64,000 bases of DNA from DATFYM01 sp035315065 (GTDB lineage: Bacteria; Acidobacteriota; Terriglobia; UBA7540), in assembly GCA_035315065.1 (NCBI GenBank), contig DATFYM010000160.1, positions 17,091-81,090 of the forward strand, given 5' to 3'. Of the stretch, positions 15,829 to 24,621 are shown piece after piece. Every line of letters begins with the position of its first letter. Position 1 is the first letter of the stretch. The notes below the pieces were generated by a model. It made no database searches and was not told the origin of the DNA. It worked only from the letters and a program-made list of their open reading frames with translations. Both the position numbers and the translations under genes were made by a program.

Positions 15829-18819
15829 TTACCGCCGGACCCGATGCAGAATAAGACGGCTGGGAGGGCGTCCAAAGCCGCCTCCCAGTGACGGGTCCGA
15901 TCCGTCCGGTGGGGGCCCTATTGCCGGGCGCGACCCCGCAGGCACCTCAGCGGGGCGCGGAAGCCGGAAACCGAAATCTATAGTTCGTTGGAGTTCGATC
16001 TGGTCTCCCTTCAGCGTCCCTGCGTAGGTGCTGTTTCCGGCTTTGAAGGAGACATTGTTGCCGTCGACTTTGCCTTCCGTGATCGGGGCAGGCGCATCGC
16101 CGCCGCCAAAGAAGCCCCCGCCGGTACCCTCCACGGTTCCCGTGAGCGTGTTCCCGTCCTGCCGCAGCGAAAACACCGTGTCGCTACCGCCGAGGAGCAT
16201 CGCGAGCAGCCCGTTGGCTTCGCCGGTTGCCGGGATCGGCCTCCACAGGCCCGTGATGCCTGCGCCCACCGGGATCTCGCGCTCCCAAACCGCGACTTGA
16301 GGACGGAGGGTCGCGGCGTTAGCCGCAATCGTAACGCTGGCCGGCGCGAGTCCGGGAGAGGCGGCTTCCACGGTAATGCTTCCGGCGGTCTTCGTCGATT
16401 GGACCACGGCCATGCAAAGACCGCAGAAGGCCTTGCGCGAGGTGCCCTTGTCGGATTCGTGGTTGGTAGGGTCGCCGTTGCCGGTGCCGATCAGTTTCCC
16501 CTCGCCCGAGACCCGGAACGCCACTTCGTTATCGGCAATCGGCACCACACGGCCTTGCGCATCGTGAACCTCGACGGCGAACATGGCCACGTCTTCGCCA
16601 TCGGCGGAGACGTCGGAGCGGTCCGCCTTCATCACCAAGGTTGCCGCGGGCTCCGTGGTTTCGCGCTTGACCGTCATCACCTGCTTGCCGTCCTTGTAGC
16701 CTCGTGCTTCGATCGCGCCGGGAGCGTACTTCACCGTCCACGCCAGGTGCGAATCCTTCTTCATTTCCTTAGCGCCGAGGCCGTGGCCGTTGAGGAACAG
16801 CTCCACCTTGTCCAGGTTCGAGTACACCCAGACCGCAATCTCTTGTCCCTCCATGCCCGGCCAATTCCAATGGGGGAAGACGTGCAAAACCGGCTGGGAA
16901 GTCCACCAGGATTGATAGTAGTAGAAAGTGTCTTTGGGAAAACCACAGGTGTCGATAATCCCATACTGCGAGCTGATGTTGGGCCACTGGTACGGCGAGG
17001 GCTCACCGCGGTAGTCGAACCCGGTCCACACGAACCCTCCGCTGAGCCAGGGCCGAGCATTGCAGAACCTCCACCAGCCTTCTGCCGAAGCGCGGCCGGT
17101 GGTGGTGTACGGATCGTACGATCCCACATAGCCCATCGCTGGGTCCGTAATGTAGATGCCGCGCGTGCCCACGGCGCTGACGGTCTCCGTACCGATTACG
17201 GGGTTCTCAGGATGGGCTTTGTGGTAGTCCTCGGCGCCGGGATCCATGTAGTTGTAACCCATGACGTCACATACCGCCAGGCCGCCCACGCCAATAGCCC
17301 GGATGGGCGCGATCGACACCGGACGCGAACCGTCGTACCGGGTCGCAACTTCCTTCATCGCGGTCAGAATATGCAACCCCTTTTCGGTGTTCGCCTGGCC
17401 TTCTTCATTTCCCATGGACCACATGAAGACGCTGGGATGATTGCGGTCGCGCCGCACCAGATTCTCAAACTGGCTCAGTCCCTCGGGATTGGAGGACATC
17501 ATGCGCGTCTCATCGAACACAAGCATGCCCAACTCGTCGCAGGCGTTGAGCAGTTCCGGCGTGGGCGGGTTGTGCGAGGTGCGGTAGGCGTTACAACCCA
17601 TCTCCTGAAGCTTCCGGATGCGGTAATACTGCACCGCGTCAGGCAGCGCCGCGCCCATGCCGGCGTGATCCTGATGATTGCAGGTTCCCTTCAGCTTGAC
17701 GGACTTTCCATTCAGGAAGAAACCCTTCTCCGCGTCAAGGCTCAACCTGCAAATGCCGAACCGCGTCTCGTAGCGATCGACGACCTCGCCACTCGCTTCC
17801 ACCTCCGTCACCAGCTTGTAGAGGTTCCGCTTCTCAAGGGACCATAGGGCGGGCTGGTTCACCACCGTCTCTTGCTCGTAGGTTTGATTTCCCCATTCCG
17901 GAACGGGCACCGGGGCGGTAGCCACCTTTCCCACCACTTTGCCCGAGGGATCGAGAATCGTCGAGGTGATGCGCGTAGTCTGCGCACCTTTGCCGTGGTT
18001 ATCCACCTCTGTGCGCATCAAGACGGTAGCTTCGCCGGGCTGCACCTGGGCACGCACGAAGGTGCCCCATTGCTTTACATGAACCGGGTGCGTCTTCACC
18101 AGCCAGACATGCCGGTAAATCCCCGCTCCCTCGTAAAACCAGCCATCGCTCGAGGTGGCATCCACGCGAACCAGCAGCACGTTTCTTCCGCCCGGCGTCG
18201 CAAAGTCGGTGACATCGAAGCTGAACGGATCGTATCCGCCGCTGTGCCGGCCGATGTAGAAGCCGTTGAAGACCACCATGGTTTCCCGGTACGAGCCGTC
18301 GAACTCGATGTTGAGGCGCTTGCCCGCGTCCGTCGCGGGAAGCTCCAGGACGCGGCGATACCATCCGACACTCGTGGCCGGGTAGGTCCGTCCCAGCGGA
18401 TAGAACCCTTTGCTGGAGAGCGCCGGATCATTTTCGAAGGGCAGCTCCACGGCCCAATCGTGAGGCAGATCCAAAGGCCGCCAGTCGCTATCGTCGAACG
18501 CCAGGGCGCCCGCAGGAAGGAAATTCCCCGTCTTCTGAAAGTTGCCGGACCTTCCGCTCCCGAACCCGAAGTCCTTGGCAGGATCATTGGCATTTCCGAA
18601 GTGAAAGCGCCAGCCGAAATCCAACAGCAGACGTTCCCGTCCAGCACTCGGCTCCGGCGACTCCGGTGCTGCGCCTGAGGGCAGCGTGGCATTGGCGGCA
18701 ACCTCGCCCGGCGCTCCCATCGCAACTTTACTGTTGGCGACAGCTTCGTGGGTCACCGCTACTACGGCCGGCGCCAGCAAGCTCGTCTTCAACAGATCTC
18801 GACGCGTCCAATTCCTCAT
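15829..18819 (-). CDS. GH2 beta-galactosidase, Tat-exported
   Basis: The 996-residue protein opens with the twin-arginine motif TRRDLLK and a hydrophobic stretch (SLLAPAVVAV). The GH2 sugar-binding domain (about 65-230, WRPLDLPHDWAVELPF) is followed by an Ig-like domain. The TIM barrel holds the acid/base in SMGNEEGQ (Glu472) and the probable nucleophile in VIGTETVS (Glu545). WTGFDYRGEPSPYQWP is typical of bacterial GH2. C-terminal Ig-like and DUF4982-type regions follow, then a small beta domain (about 850-965). GGAGG precedes the ATG. It probably hydrolyses beta-galactosides in the periplasm; beta-glucuronide or other beta-glycoside specificity cannot be excluded. Confidence 0.9.
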   Translation of the reverse strand: MRNWTRRDLLKTSLLAPAVVAVTHEAVANSKVAMGAPGEVAANATLPSGAAPESPEPSAGRERLLLDFGWRFHFGNANDPAKDFGFGSGRSGNFQKTGNFLPAGALAFDDSDWRPLDLPHDWAVELPFENDPALSSKGFYPLGRTYPATSVGWYRRVLELPATDAGKRLNIEFDGSYRETMVVFNGFYIGRHSGGYDPFSFDVTDFATPGGRNVLLVRVDATSSDGWFYEGAGIYRHVWLVKTHPVHVKQWGTFVRAQVQPGEATVLMRTEVDNHGKGAQTTRITSTILDPSGKVVGKVATAPVPVPEWGNQTYEQETVVNQPALWSLEKRNLYKLVTEVEASGEVVDRYETRFGICRLSLDAEKGFFLNGKSVKLKGTCNHQDHAGMGAALPDAVQYYRIRKLQEMGCNAYRTSHNPPTPELLNACDELGMLVFDETRMMSSNPEGLSQFENLVRRDRNHPSVFMWSMGNEEGQANTEKGLHILTAMKEVATRYDGSRPVSIAPIRAIGVGGLAVCDVMGYNYMDPGAEDYHKAHPENPVIGTETVSAVGTRGIYITDPAMGYVGSYDPYTTTGRASAEGWWRFCNARPWLSGGFVWTGFDYRGEPSPYQWPNISSQYGIIDTCGFPKDTFYYYQSWWTSQPVLHVFPHWNWPGMEGQEIAVWVYSNLDKVELFLNGHGLGAKEMKKDSHLAWTVKYAPGAIEARGYKDGKQVMTVKRETTEPAATLVMKADRSDVSADGEDVAMFAVEVHDAQGRVVPIADNEVAFRVSGEGKLIGTGNGDPTNHESDKGTSRKAFCGLCMAVVQSTKTAGSITVEAASPGLAPASVTIAANAATLRPQVAVWEREIPVGAGITGLWRPIPATGEANGLLAMLLGGSDTVFSLRQDGNTLTGTVEGTGGGFFGGGDAPAPITEGKVDGNNVSFKAGNSTYAGTLKGDQIELQRTIDFGFRLPRPAEVPAGSRPAIGPPPDGSDPSLGGGFGRPPSRLILHRVRR

Positions 18820-19059
18820 CTCGACCTCCGATCGATATTTCGCTGCTCGGATCTCAATTCTGGCTCCGTGCGGCCCGAAGTGGCCCCGGGGCGACGTGCT
18901 TTCGAAAAGTTCTCGGGTGATCAGACTTGGTGCTGAAATATCCTGATCTTTTCCCGGTCAGGGTACCACAGCTAGTTTCATGGAGCGAGGGCCATAACCG
19001 CACCGTGGGAAACAGGTCCTGCCTTTCCGTTCATCACAGCTCACTCGCCAACGCCTTTA

Positions 19060-19116
19060 GCCTTTGCCCTTTCCCCTTCCCCCTATACCCTGTTCCCTGT
19101 ACCCTGTACCCTATAC
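19060..19116. repeat. Short-word tract (CCCTGTA), single arm
   Basis: Reiterated CCCTGTACCCTGTACCCTA-like words lie immediately before the priA start codon. No clear opposite arm is seen within 200 bp. Confidence 0.45.
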
Positions 19117-19120
19117 TTGC

Positions 19121-21847
19121 ATGTCGCATCAGAAACCGTCCGAGCACTTCGTCAACGTCGCTGTGATGGCGGCGATCCGGAACCCGCTCACCTACCGGGT
19201 GCCCAACGATCTCGACGTGCGCCTGGGCCAGCGAGTGTTGGTGCCGCTGGCGACGCGCAAGGCAACTGGCCTGGTGCTCGAGCCGGTAACGCGCGTGGCG
19301 CCCGGCGTGAAGATGCGTGACGTGTTGCGCGTCCTCGATCCCGAGCCCGTGCTCTCGCCCGAACTCGTCACGCTGGGCCTCTGGATTGCCGAGTACTATC
19401 TCGCGCCGGTGGGCGAAGTGTTTCGCGCCATGCTGCCGCTGCGCGCGGAAACGCGTCGCGTTCGCGTGGTAACGCTCTGCGCCGACGGCTGGCGGAGGCT
19501 TGACGAACTCAACGGCAGCCTGCTCGAAGAAGTCCGCAACAGCGAGGAAGCAGCCTTGCTGCGCTACCTCGCCGACCGTAGCGCCGGCGTTCCGGTCGAA
19601 ACCGTTCGACAAAAGTTTCGCGACGCCTCGCCGGAGTTGATCCCGCGCGCCATTGCCGAGGGGTTCGTCACCATCGCGCGCGGAGAGCGCGCGCAAGTCG
19701 GGCGGCAGACTTGGTCGGTACGATTGGCGGGCGGCGGGGCCGAACCTATAGCAACAGATGCCGGCGCGACCGTGCACGGCCCGGTGCCAGATCGGCCGCA
19801 CAAGCTTTCGCCGGTCGCCAAGCGCATCATCGAGGCGCTCCAACAACTGGGCCCGGTCGAGGACCATCGCGAATTGCTGAAATCCGCGCGCGCCGATCTG
19901 GCCGCGCTACGCAAGCTGAGGGATCGCGGCGTCATCCAACTCGCGGACTCGAATCTCGCGTCGCGGGACCGCCGAGCCCAGCAAGACCAACAAGACTTGA
20001 TGCCAAGGCCGTTGAGTGCTCCCGATGCTCCAGCCGCATCAGGACCAAACGTCTCGACCGGGTCCTCAACTGGGGCCCCAATCGTGACCTCGGCTGTGAC
20101 GACCTTCGGGGGGCCCCTGCGGCTGACACCGGCGCAAACCGCGGTCTTCAACGGCCTCGTCGAGCGGCTCGAAGAACGCGAGTTTGGCGTAACACTGCTC
20201 CACGGCGTCACGGGCAGCGGCAAGACCGAGATCTACTTGCAGCTCATCACCGCTTGTCTCGCGCGGGGCACTAACGCGCTGATGCTGGTGCCGGAGATCG
20301 CCCTCACACCCGCCATGCAGGCGCAGTTCCTGGCCCGCTTTGGCAATCAGGTGGCCCTGCTGCACAGTGGACTGGGCAAGACGGAGCGCCACGAGGAATG
20401 GTGGCAATTGCGCCGCGGGGAAGCGCGGGTGGCGCTGGGAACGCGCTCCTCCGTATTCGCACCGCTTGAAAACGTAGGCCTGGTGATCGTCGACGAAGAA
20501 CACGATTCGAGCTACAAGCAAGGCGAGACCCCCCGCTACCACGGGCGCGACGTGGCCATCGTGCGCGGGCGCCTCGAGCGGGCGCTCGTAGTGCTCGGCT
20601 CGGCCACGCCGTCGCTCGAGTCCTACGCCAATGCCCGCCAGGGTAAGTACGCCCTCGCCACGCTTCAGGAGCGCGTGGCCGGCCGGCCGCTGGCCGCCGT
20701 CGAGATCATCGACATGCGCGAGGAGTTCCGGCGCTACGAAACGCGCGTCCCCATTTCCAAGCGCCTCCAGAAGGAAATCGAGACCGCGCTCGCGGCCGGC
20801 GCCCAGGTAATGATCCTGCTCAACCGCCGGGGCTACTCGTGGTTCCTCCTCTGCCGCGCCTGCGGTCAGACCATCCGCTGCGTCAACTGCTCCATTTCCC
20901 TTACTTACCACCGGCGCGAGCATCGCCTGATGTGCCATTACTGTGGGTACAACATCGCCGTTCCGACGCGCTGCCCGGAGTGCGATAGCGAGTATCTCTA
21001 CTATGTAGGCGAGGGCACGGAAAAGTTGGAAGACAAATTCGCCGAGCTCTTCCCGGGCGCCCGCGTCGAACGACTGGACCGCGACACAGCTCGGCACCCC
21101 GCGGAATACCGGAAAGTTCTCTCGGACTTTCGCGCCGGCAAAATTCAGATTTTAGTGGGCACGCAGTTGATAGCCAAGGGCCACGACTTCCCCGGCGTGA
21201 CGCTGGTGGGCGTGGTCTCCGCCGACTTGGGCCTGGGCCTGCCGGACTTCCGCGCCGCCGAGCACACCTTCCAACTCCTCACCCAGGCGGCAGGGCGCGC
21301 CGGACGCGGCGATGCACCGGGGCGGGTGCTGGTACAAACGTTCTTTCCGGAACACTACGCTATTCGCCTGGCCGCCGAGCAGAACTACGAAGGATTCTTC
21401 TCCAAGGAGATGCGCTTCCGGCGCATGATGCACTATCCGCCCGCCGCCGCGCTTGCCAATATCATCGCCCAGGACAAGGAGCTAGAGGAGGCAGCGCGTG
21501 TCGCCACGCGAATCGGGGAGTATTTCGCGTCGCTCGGATTGCTCGACGACGGAGGAGCGAGAGACGCTGCCGACAACGCGCGGCCCGTCGACTTCCCTTC
21601 TCCCTCCTCGGCCCCGGGTTCGGCCGATGGCAGGGCCGGTGGTTGGGCGCAAGGCATGAGGGTTCTCGGACCCACGCCGGCGCCGCTGGCCCGCATCGAG
21701 GGCCGCTACCGAATCCAGTTCCTGATCAAGTCGCAGTCACGGGCCAAGCTGAACCAGGTGCTGCGCGGCCTCATCGACCACTGCGACCAACTGGGGATCA
21801 ACCCGCGGTCGGTGATGATCGATGTCGACCCCGTCAGCGTCATGTGA
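19121..21847 (+). CDS. priA: Primosomal protein N' (replication restart helicase)
   Basis: The 908-residue product starts at ATG 19121; an upstream ATG at 19064 would translate the word tract. The DNA-binding N-domain is followed by helicase motif I VTGSGKTEIYLQ, Walker B VIVDEEHDSSYKQ and LGSATPSLE. Eight zinc-binding cysteines follow (CRACGQTIRCVNC and CHYCGY..CPECDSEYL), then C-terminal motifs LVGTQLIAKGHDFPGVTLV and QAAGRAGRG. PriA reloads DnaB at stalled forks and unwinds D-loops. A low-complexity insert (about 20 residues, rich in Pro, Ala and Ser) separates the N-domain from the helicase and another lies near the C-terminus, making it longer than E. coli PriA (732 residues). Confidence 0.95.
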   Translation: MSHQKPSEHFVNVAVMAAIRNPLTYRVPNDLDVRLGQRVLVPLATRKATGLVLEPVTRVAPGVKMRDVLRVLDPEPVLSPELVTLGLWIAEYYLAPVGEVFRAMLPLRAETRRVRVVTLCADGWRRLDELNGSLLEEVRNSEEAALLRYLADRSAGVPVETVRQKFRDASPELIPRAIAEGFVTIARGERAQVGRQTWSVRLAGGGAEPIATDAGATVHGPVPDRPHKLSPVAKRIIEALQQLGPVEDHRELLKSARADLAALRKLRDRGVIQLADSNLASRDRRAQQDQQDLMPRPLSAPDAPAASGPNVSTGSSTGAPIVTSAVTTFGGPLRLTPAQTAVFNGLVERLEEREFGVTLLHGVTGSGKTEIYLQLITACLARGTNALMLVPEIALTPAMQAQFLARFGNQVALLHSGLGKTERHEEWWQLRRGEARVALGTRSSVFAPLENVGLVIVDEEHDSSYKQGETPRYHGRDVAIVRGRLERALVVLGSATPSLESYANARQGKYALATLQERVAGRPLAAVEIIDMREEFRRYETRVPISKRLQKEIETALAAGAQVMILLNRRGYSWFLLCRACGQTIRCVNCSISLTYHRREHRLMCHYCGYNIAVPTRCPECDSEYLYYVGEGTEKLEDKFAELFPGARVERLDRDTARHPAEYRKVLSDFRAGKIQILVGTQLIAKGHDFPGVTLVGVVSADLGLGLPDFRAAEHTFQLLTQAAGRAGRGDAPGRVLVQTFFPEHYAIRLAAEQNYEGFFSKEMRFRRMMHYPPAAALANIIAQDKELEEAARVATRIGEYFASLGLLDDGGARDAADNARPVDFPSPSSAPGSADGRAGGWAQGMRVLGPTPAPLARIEGRYRIQFLIKSQSRAKLNQVLRGLIDHCDQLGINPRSVMIDVDPVSVM

Positions 21848-22020
21848 AATTGACGATTGCAGATTGCCGATTGACGATTGAAAGAAGTTCTCAGTCGTCA
21901 GTTATCGGTCGTCAGTTACGGCACCGGACTCCGCCCGGATGAGCAGCAACTGACAACCGACCACTGACAACTGACGCCTCTTCAAATCGTCAATCGGCAA
22001 TCTGCAATCGGCAATTGTCT
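21848..22020. repeat. Doubly nested short-word palindrome (GATTGAC and GTCAGTT families)
   Basis: An outer pair is GATTGACGATTG-type words against AATCGTCAATCGGCAATCTG. An inner pair is GTCAGTTATCGGTCGTCAG against AACTGACAACCGACCACTGA. It begins right after the priA stop. The transcript could fold into a long imperfect hairpin. The following 22021-22282 holds no recognisable gene. Confidence 0.7.
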
Positions 22021-22282
22021 TGCCTCGACCCCTCGGTAGTGGGTCAATTTGATGGTTCCCTGGTGACCTCTTGCAGCGGTCATCCCCGCAAGAGCGTGCC
22101 GGGGTTTCCGACCGGGTGAGCTTCGCAGAGATGGTGCAATCATTCGTAAGCGCCGGCGATCCCGTGGATTCTTACCTGGTCGACGGGCGGGACCTTCGGT
22201 ATCCGCGCCGCCAGCAGCCAGAATGACCCTGCAGTGCTCCCGGAAACGACGGTTCTTGGGTGTTTTCGAAGAGTGCGAACCC

Positions 22283-23032
22283 TCAATGTACCCGCAAAGC
22301 TACGACCGTCGCATCATCGGTCTGGCGTCCTTGCGCAAATTCATCCATAGAGGTGAAGATCGCGCGCACAATCTCGTCAGCGCATTGTGTGGCGCTTTCA
22401 GCCACTGCTTTTCGGAGGCCCTCTATCCCCCACTCCTGGCTGGCTGGATCTACAGCTTCAATCACCCCGTCCGTATAGGCAACGACAAGGTCACCCGGAT
22501 TGAGCTGAACCTCGTCTTCCTCATAGGTCCAATCCTGGAACATTCCGACGGGTGCGCCGCCGGACTCCAGCCAATCGATTGAGCCGTTTCGTCGAATGAC
22601 CATCGGGGGATTGTGGCCCGCATTCACGTACCGCAGCGTACGCGTGGCTCCATCGAAAACGCCATAGAATAATGTGGCGTAGCGATCCGTAAGTGACGAT
22701 GCGTATACTTGACGATTCACGGCCTTGAGCACCGCAGCCACGTCGTTTCCAGTAAATAATGCAGCGGTGCTAAGTGACGACTGGACGTTCGAGATCATCA
22801 GCGCCGCGGGGAGACCTTTGCCGGAGGCATCGGCGATGGTCAGTGCCAATCGTCTATCCGCGAGGGGTACGAAATCATAGCAATCGCCGCCGAGTTCGAG
22901 CACTTGCCGGCATCGCGCACTGTAATCCAAGGTGTCGATTGCTGGATCCACGCCCCGCATGAACCGGTGCTGAACATCGCAGGCGATCGCCCAATCCCGG
23001 GTGACATCTACGACCATTGCATCGCTCTCCAT
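22283..23032 (-). CDS. PP2C-like (SpoIIE/RsbU-type) serine phosphatase
   Basis: The 249-residue protein starts at ATG 23032, with GGAGG eight bases upstream; a GTG five codons earlier is less likely. Conserved segments are GGDCYDFVPLADRRLALTIADASGKGLPAAL (the metal-binding GGD and D.SGKG), FYGVFDGATRTLRYVNAGHNPP, GDLVVAYTDGVIEA and DDATVVALRV. This is the SpoIIE/RsbU phosphatase core without a sensor domain. It would dephosphorylate an anti-sigma-factor antagonist in the cytoplasm. A STAS protein lies at 45 kb and a receiver-ATPase fusion at 38 kb, possible partners by inference. It is transcribed away from the YCII genes. Confidence 0.9.
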   Translation of the reverse strand: MESDAMVVDVTRDWAIACDVQHRFMRGVDPAIDTLDYSARCRQVLELGGDCYDFVPLADRRLALTIADASGKGLPAALMISNVQSSLSTAALFTGNDVAAVLKAVNRQVYASSLTDRYATLFYGVFDGATRTLRYVNAGHNPPMVIRRNGSIDWLESGGAPVGMFQDWTYEEDEVQLNPGDLVVAYTDGVIEAVDPASQEWGIEGLRKAVAESATQCADEIVRAIFTSMDEFAQGRQTDDATVVALRVH

Positions 23033-23121
23033 TTTTCGAACCTCCACCCGTAGGTCGGTTCTCGCCGCGCGAAATCGACACGGCGGTAGGCTCTTTGTTT
23101 TTGAAAACTCGCTATCCGGGA

Positions 23122-23148
23122 TGTCGAGAATACGTCGCCTGCTCCGAC
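23122..23148 (+). promoter_or_regulatory. ECF42-type promoter 1
   Basis: TGTCGA (23122-23127), a 17-bp spacer and CGAC (23145-23148) match the -35 and -10 elements I recall for group ECF42 sigma factors (TGTCGA and CG[A/T]C). It lies 52 bp before the YCII gene start at 23201. The whole block of about 40 bp is repeated almost unchanged before the second YCII gene. Confidence 0.7.
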
Positions 23149-23200
23149 TGTCCTATGAAAAGCGGAAAAAGACCACCGCTAGAATAAAGGAGGAGAAGAC

Positions 23201-23596
23201 ATGAAGTACATATTGCTGATGAGCGCCCCGAAAGCGGGCGTCGACACCTATCGTGCGTGGTCCAGGAAAGACATCCAGGCGCACTACGCAGTCTTAAAGA
23301 GCATCAACCAGGATCTGAGCGAATCCGGAGAGTTTGTGGCCACTGAACCCCTGGCTGGGCCGGAACTGGCCAAGGTGGTGCGAGCCGGGAAGGACGGCGC
23401 GCCCGTCACCGACGGGGTGTTTCCGGAGGCAAAAGAGTTTCTTCTGGGTTACTGGATCGTCGACGTCGAGAGTCCGGAACGAGCCTATGAGATCGCCGCC
23501 AGGATATCGGGGGCGCCGGGCCCCGGCGGGGTACCGACCAACATGCCGATCGAAGTGAGGCAGATCATGAGCGGGAGGCCTGACGAACTGCCTTGA
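23201..23596 (+). CDS. YCII-related (DGPF) protein 1
   Basis: The 131-residue cytoplasmic protein begins MKYILLMSAPKAGVDTY and has the YCII/DGPF features DGVFPEAKEFLLGYWIVDVESPERAYEIAARI and APGPGG. GGAGGAGAAGAC precedes the ATG. YCII-related proteins are ferredoxin-like fold proteins, some with peroxidase or dehydrochlorination-like roles, and are the usual targets of ECF42 sigma factors. The second paralogue at 23.9 kb is about half identical. Exact reaction unknown. Confidence 0.88.
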   Translation: MKYILLMSAPKAGVDTYRAWSRKDIQAHYAVLKSINQDLSESGEFVATEPLAGPELAKVVRAGKDGAPVTDGVFPEAKEFLLGYWIVDVESPERAYEIAARISGAPGPGGVPTNMPIEVRQIMSGRPDELP

Positions 23597-23616
23597 CATC
23601 AAGGTCGTGGCCAGTT

Positions 23617-23717
23617 TTGGAGTTCGGCAGCGCAGTTGCCGCCTTCCTTTCCCGAGAAAATAGCCAGCAGGCGCCGTCCTCGGAAGGAAGGCGGCAGTCT
23701 GCGCTGCCGCACTCCAA
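23617..23717. repeat. Inverted repeat, about 36-bp arms
   Basis: Left arm 23617-23652 (starts TTGGAGTTCGGCAGCGCAG) and right arm 23682-23717 (ends TGCGCTGCCGCACTCCAA) are nearly perfect reverse complements with a 29-bp loop. It lies between the two YCII genes and could be a MITE-like insertion or a transcript-ending hairpin. Confidence 0.65.
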
Positions 23718-23815
23718 GGGCGGGCTGCGCCCGCAAATGTCCAAACTCGAGTATGGCGGCATAAAAGCCGCCGCCGTACCGTTTTGGTAGTTTTTTCCGA
23801 GATCGAAGCCCAGGA

Positions 23816-23842
23816 TGTCGAGAATACGCCGCCTGCTCCGAC
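23816..23842 (+). promoter_or_regulatory. ECF42-type promoter 2
   Basis: TGTCGA (23816-23821), 17 bp, CGAC (23839-23842). Spacer and flanks differ from promoter 1 at only a few positions (GAATACGCCGCCTGCTC against GAATACGTCGCCTGCTC). It precedes the second YCII gene by 55 bp. Confidence 0.7.
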
Positions 23843-23897
23843 TATCTTATGAGTGCGCCAGAGCGGCGGTAAATCTGAAATGACAGGAGGAGAGGAC

Positions 23898-24296
23898 ATG
23901 AAGTACATTTTGATGATGACTGGCACCAAAGCCAATTTTGACTCGTTTGCTAAGTGGTCGAAGGAGGACTTGCGGGCGAATGTCACTTTTATGCGCGCGT
24001 TTAGCAAGGAACTCAAGGACTCGGGCGTGTTCGTTTCCACGGCGGGCCTGGCGTTTCCCGATCAAGCCAAGATCGTTCGCGCAGGAAGTGACGGGGAGCC
24101 CGTCACCGATGGCGTGTTCCCGGAGTCCAAGGAGTTCCTCGCTGGCTACTGGATCATCGACGTGGAGAGCCCGGAGCAAGCTTACAAGATCGCCGCGCGG
24201 GCTTCGGCGGCACCCGGGCCCGGGGGAAGCCGGGGGAGCATGCCCATCGAGGTGCGGCCTGTGATTGACCACCTGCCGGAAGAGCTACTGCGGTGA
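23898..24296 (+). CDS. YCII-related (DGPF) protein 2
   Basis: The 132-residue protein starts at ATG 23898 after AGGAGGAGAGGAC; the longer ORF from 23853 ignores this site. It begins MKYILMMTGTKANFDSF and contains DGVFPESKEFLAGYWIIDVESPEQAYKIAARA, then a PGPGG loop. It is a paralogue of the gene at 23201, with the same promoter block, so gene plus promoter were duplicated together. Cytoplasmic; reaction unknown. Confidence 0.88.
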   Translation: MKYILMMTGTKANFDSFAKWSKEDLRANVTFMRAFSKELKDSGVFVSTAGLAFPDQAKIVRAGSDGEPVTDGVFPESKEFLAGYWIIDVESPEQAYKIAARASAAPGPGGSRGSMPIEVRPVIDHLPEELLR

Positions 24297-24621
24297 GAGG
24301 ACAGCCTTGGGACGTTTCCACCGAGCAAGGGGTAGCGCATCTATAACGGCGTCGGCCGCTTGCTAGAGGATTTAATGCCAAGTCGGCGCGACAGTACCAT
24401 GGTGCGGCGGGTTTACCCGGCCATATGTTACAGCACATCTAACACCTTTGTGCCATATGGACCCGGCACCTTTGGGCTATTGACATCGCCTCGGGCTTCG
24501 TGCAAACTCCCATCGTCGCGTCAGGGCCTCTTTCTCAAGACAGCCGATTTGCGTTTTCGGGACGGAGCAAGCACGCTCGCCAAGGGCTGAGAGTGTGTAC
24601 TCGCAAGGAGGGGGTAATCGC
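24297..24621. other. Intergenic region before the PEP-CTERM gene
   Basis: A TTGACA at about 24480 is followed 17 bp later by CAAACT, a weak -10, and may drive the PEP-CTERM gene. A CCATATG-containing stretch near 24420-24460 is partly self-complementary. No gene is recognised. Confidence 0.3.
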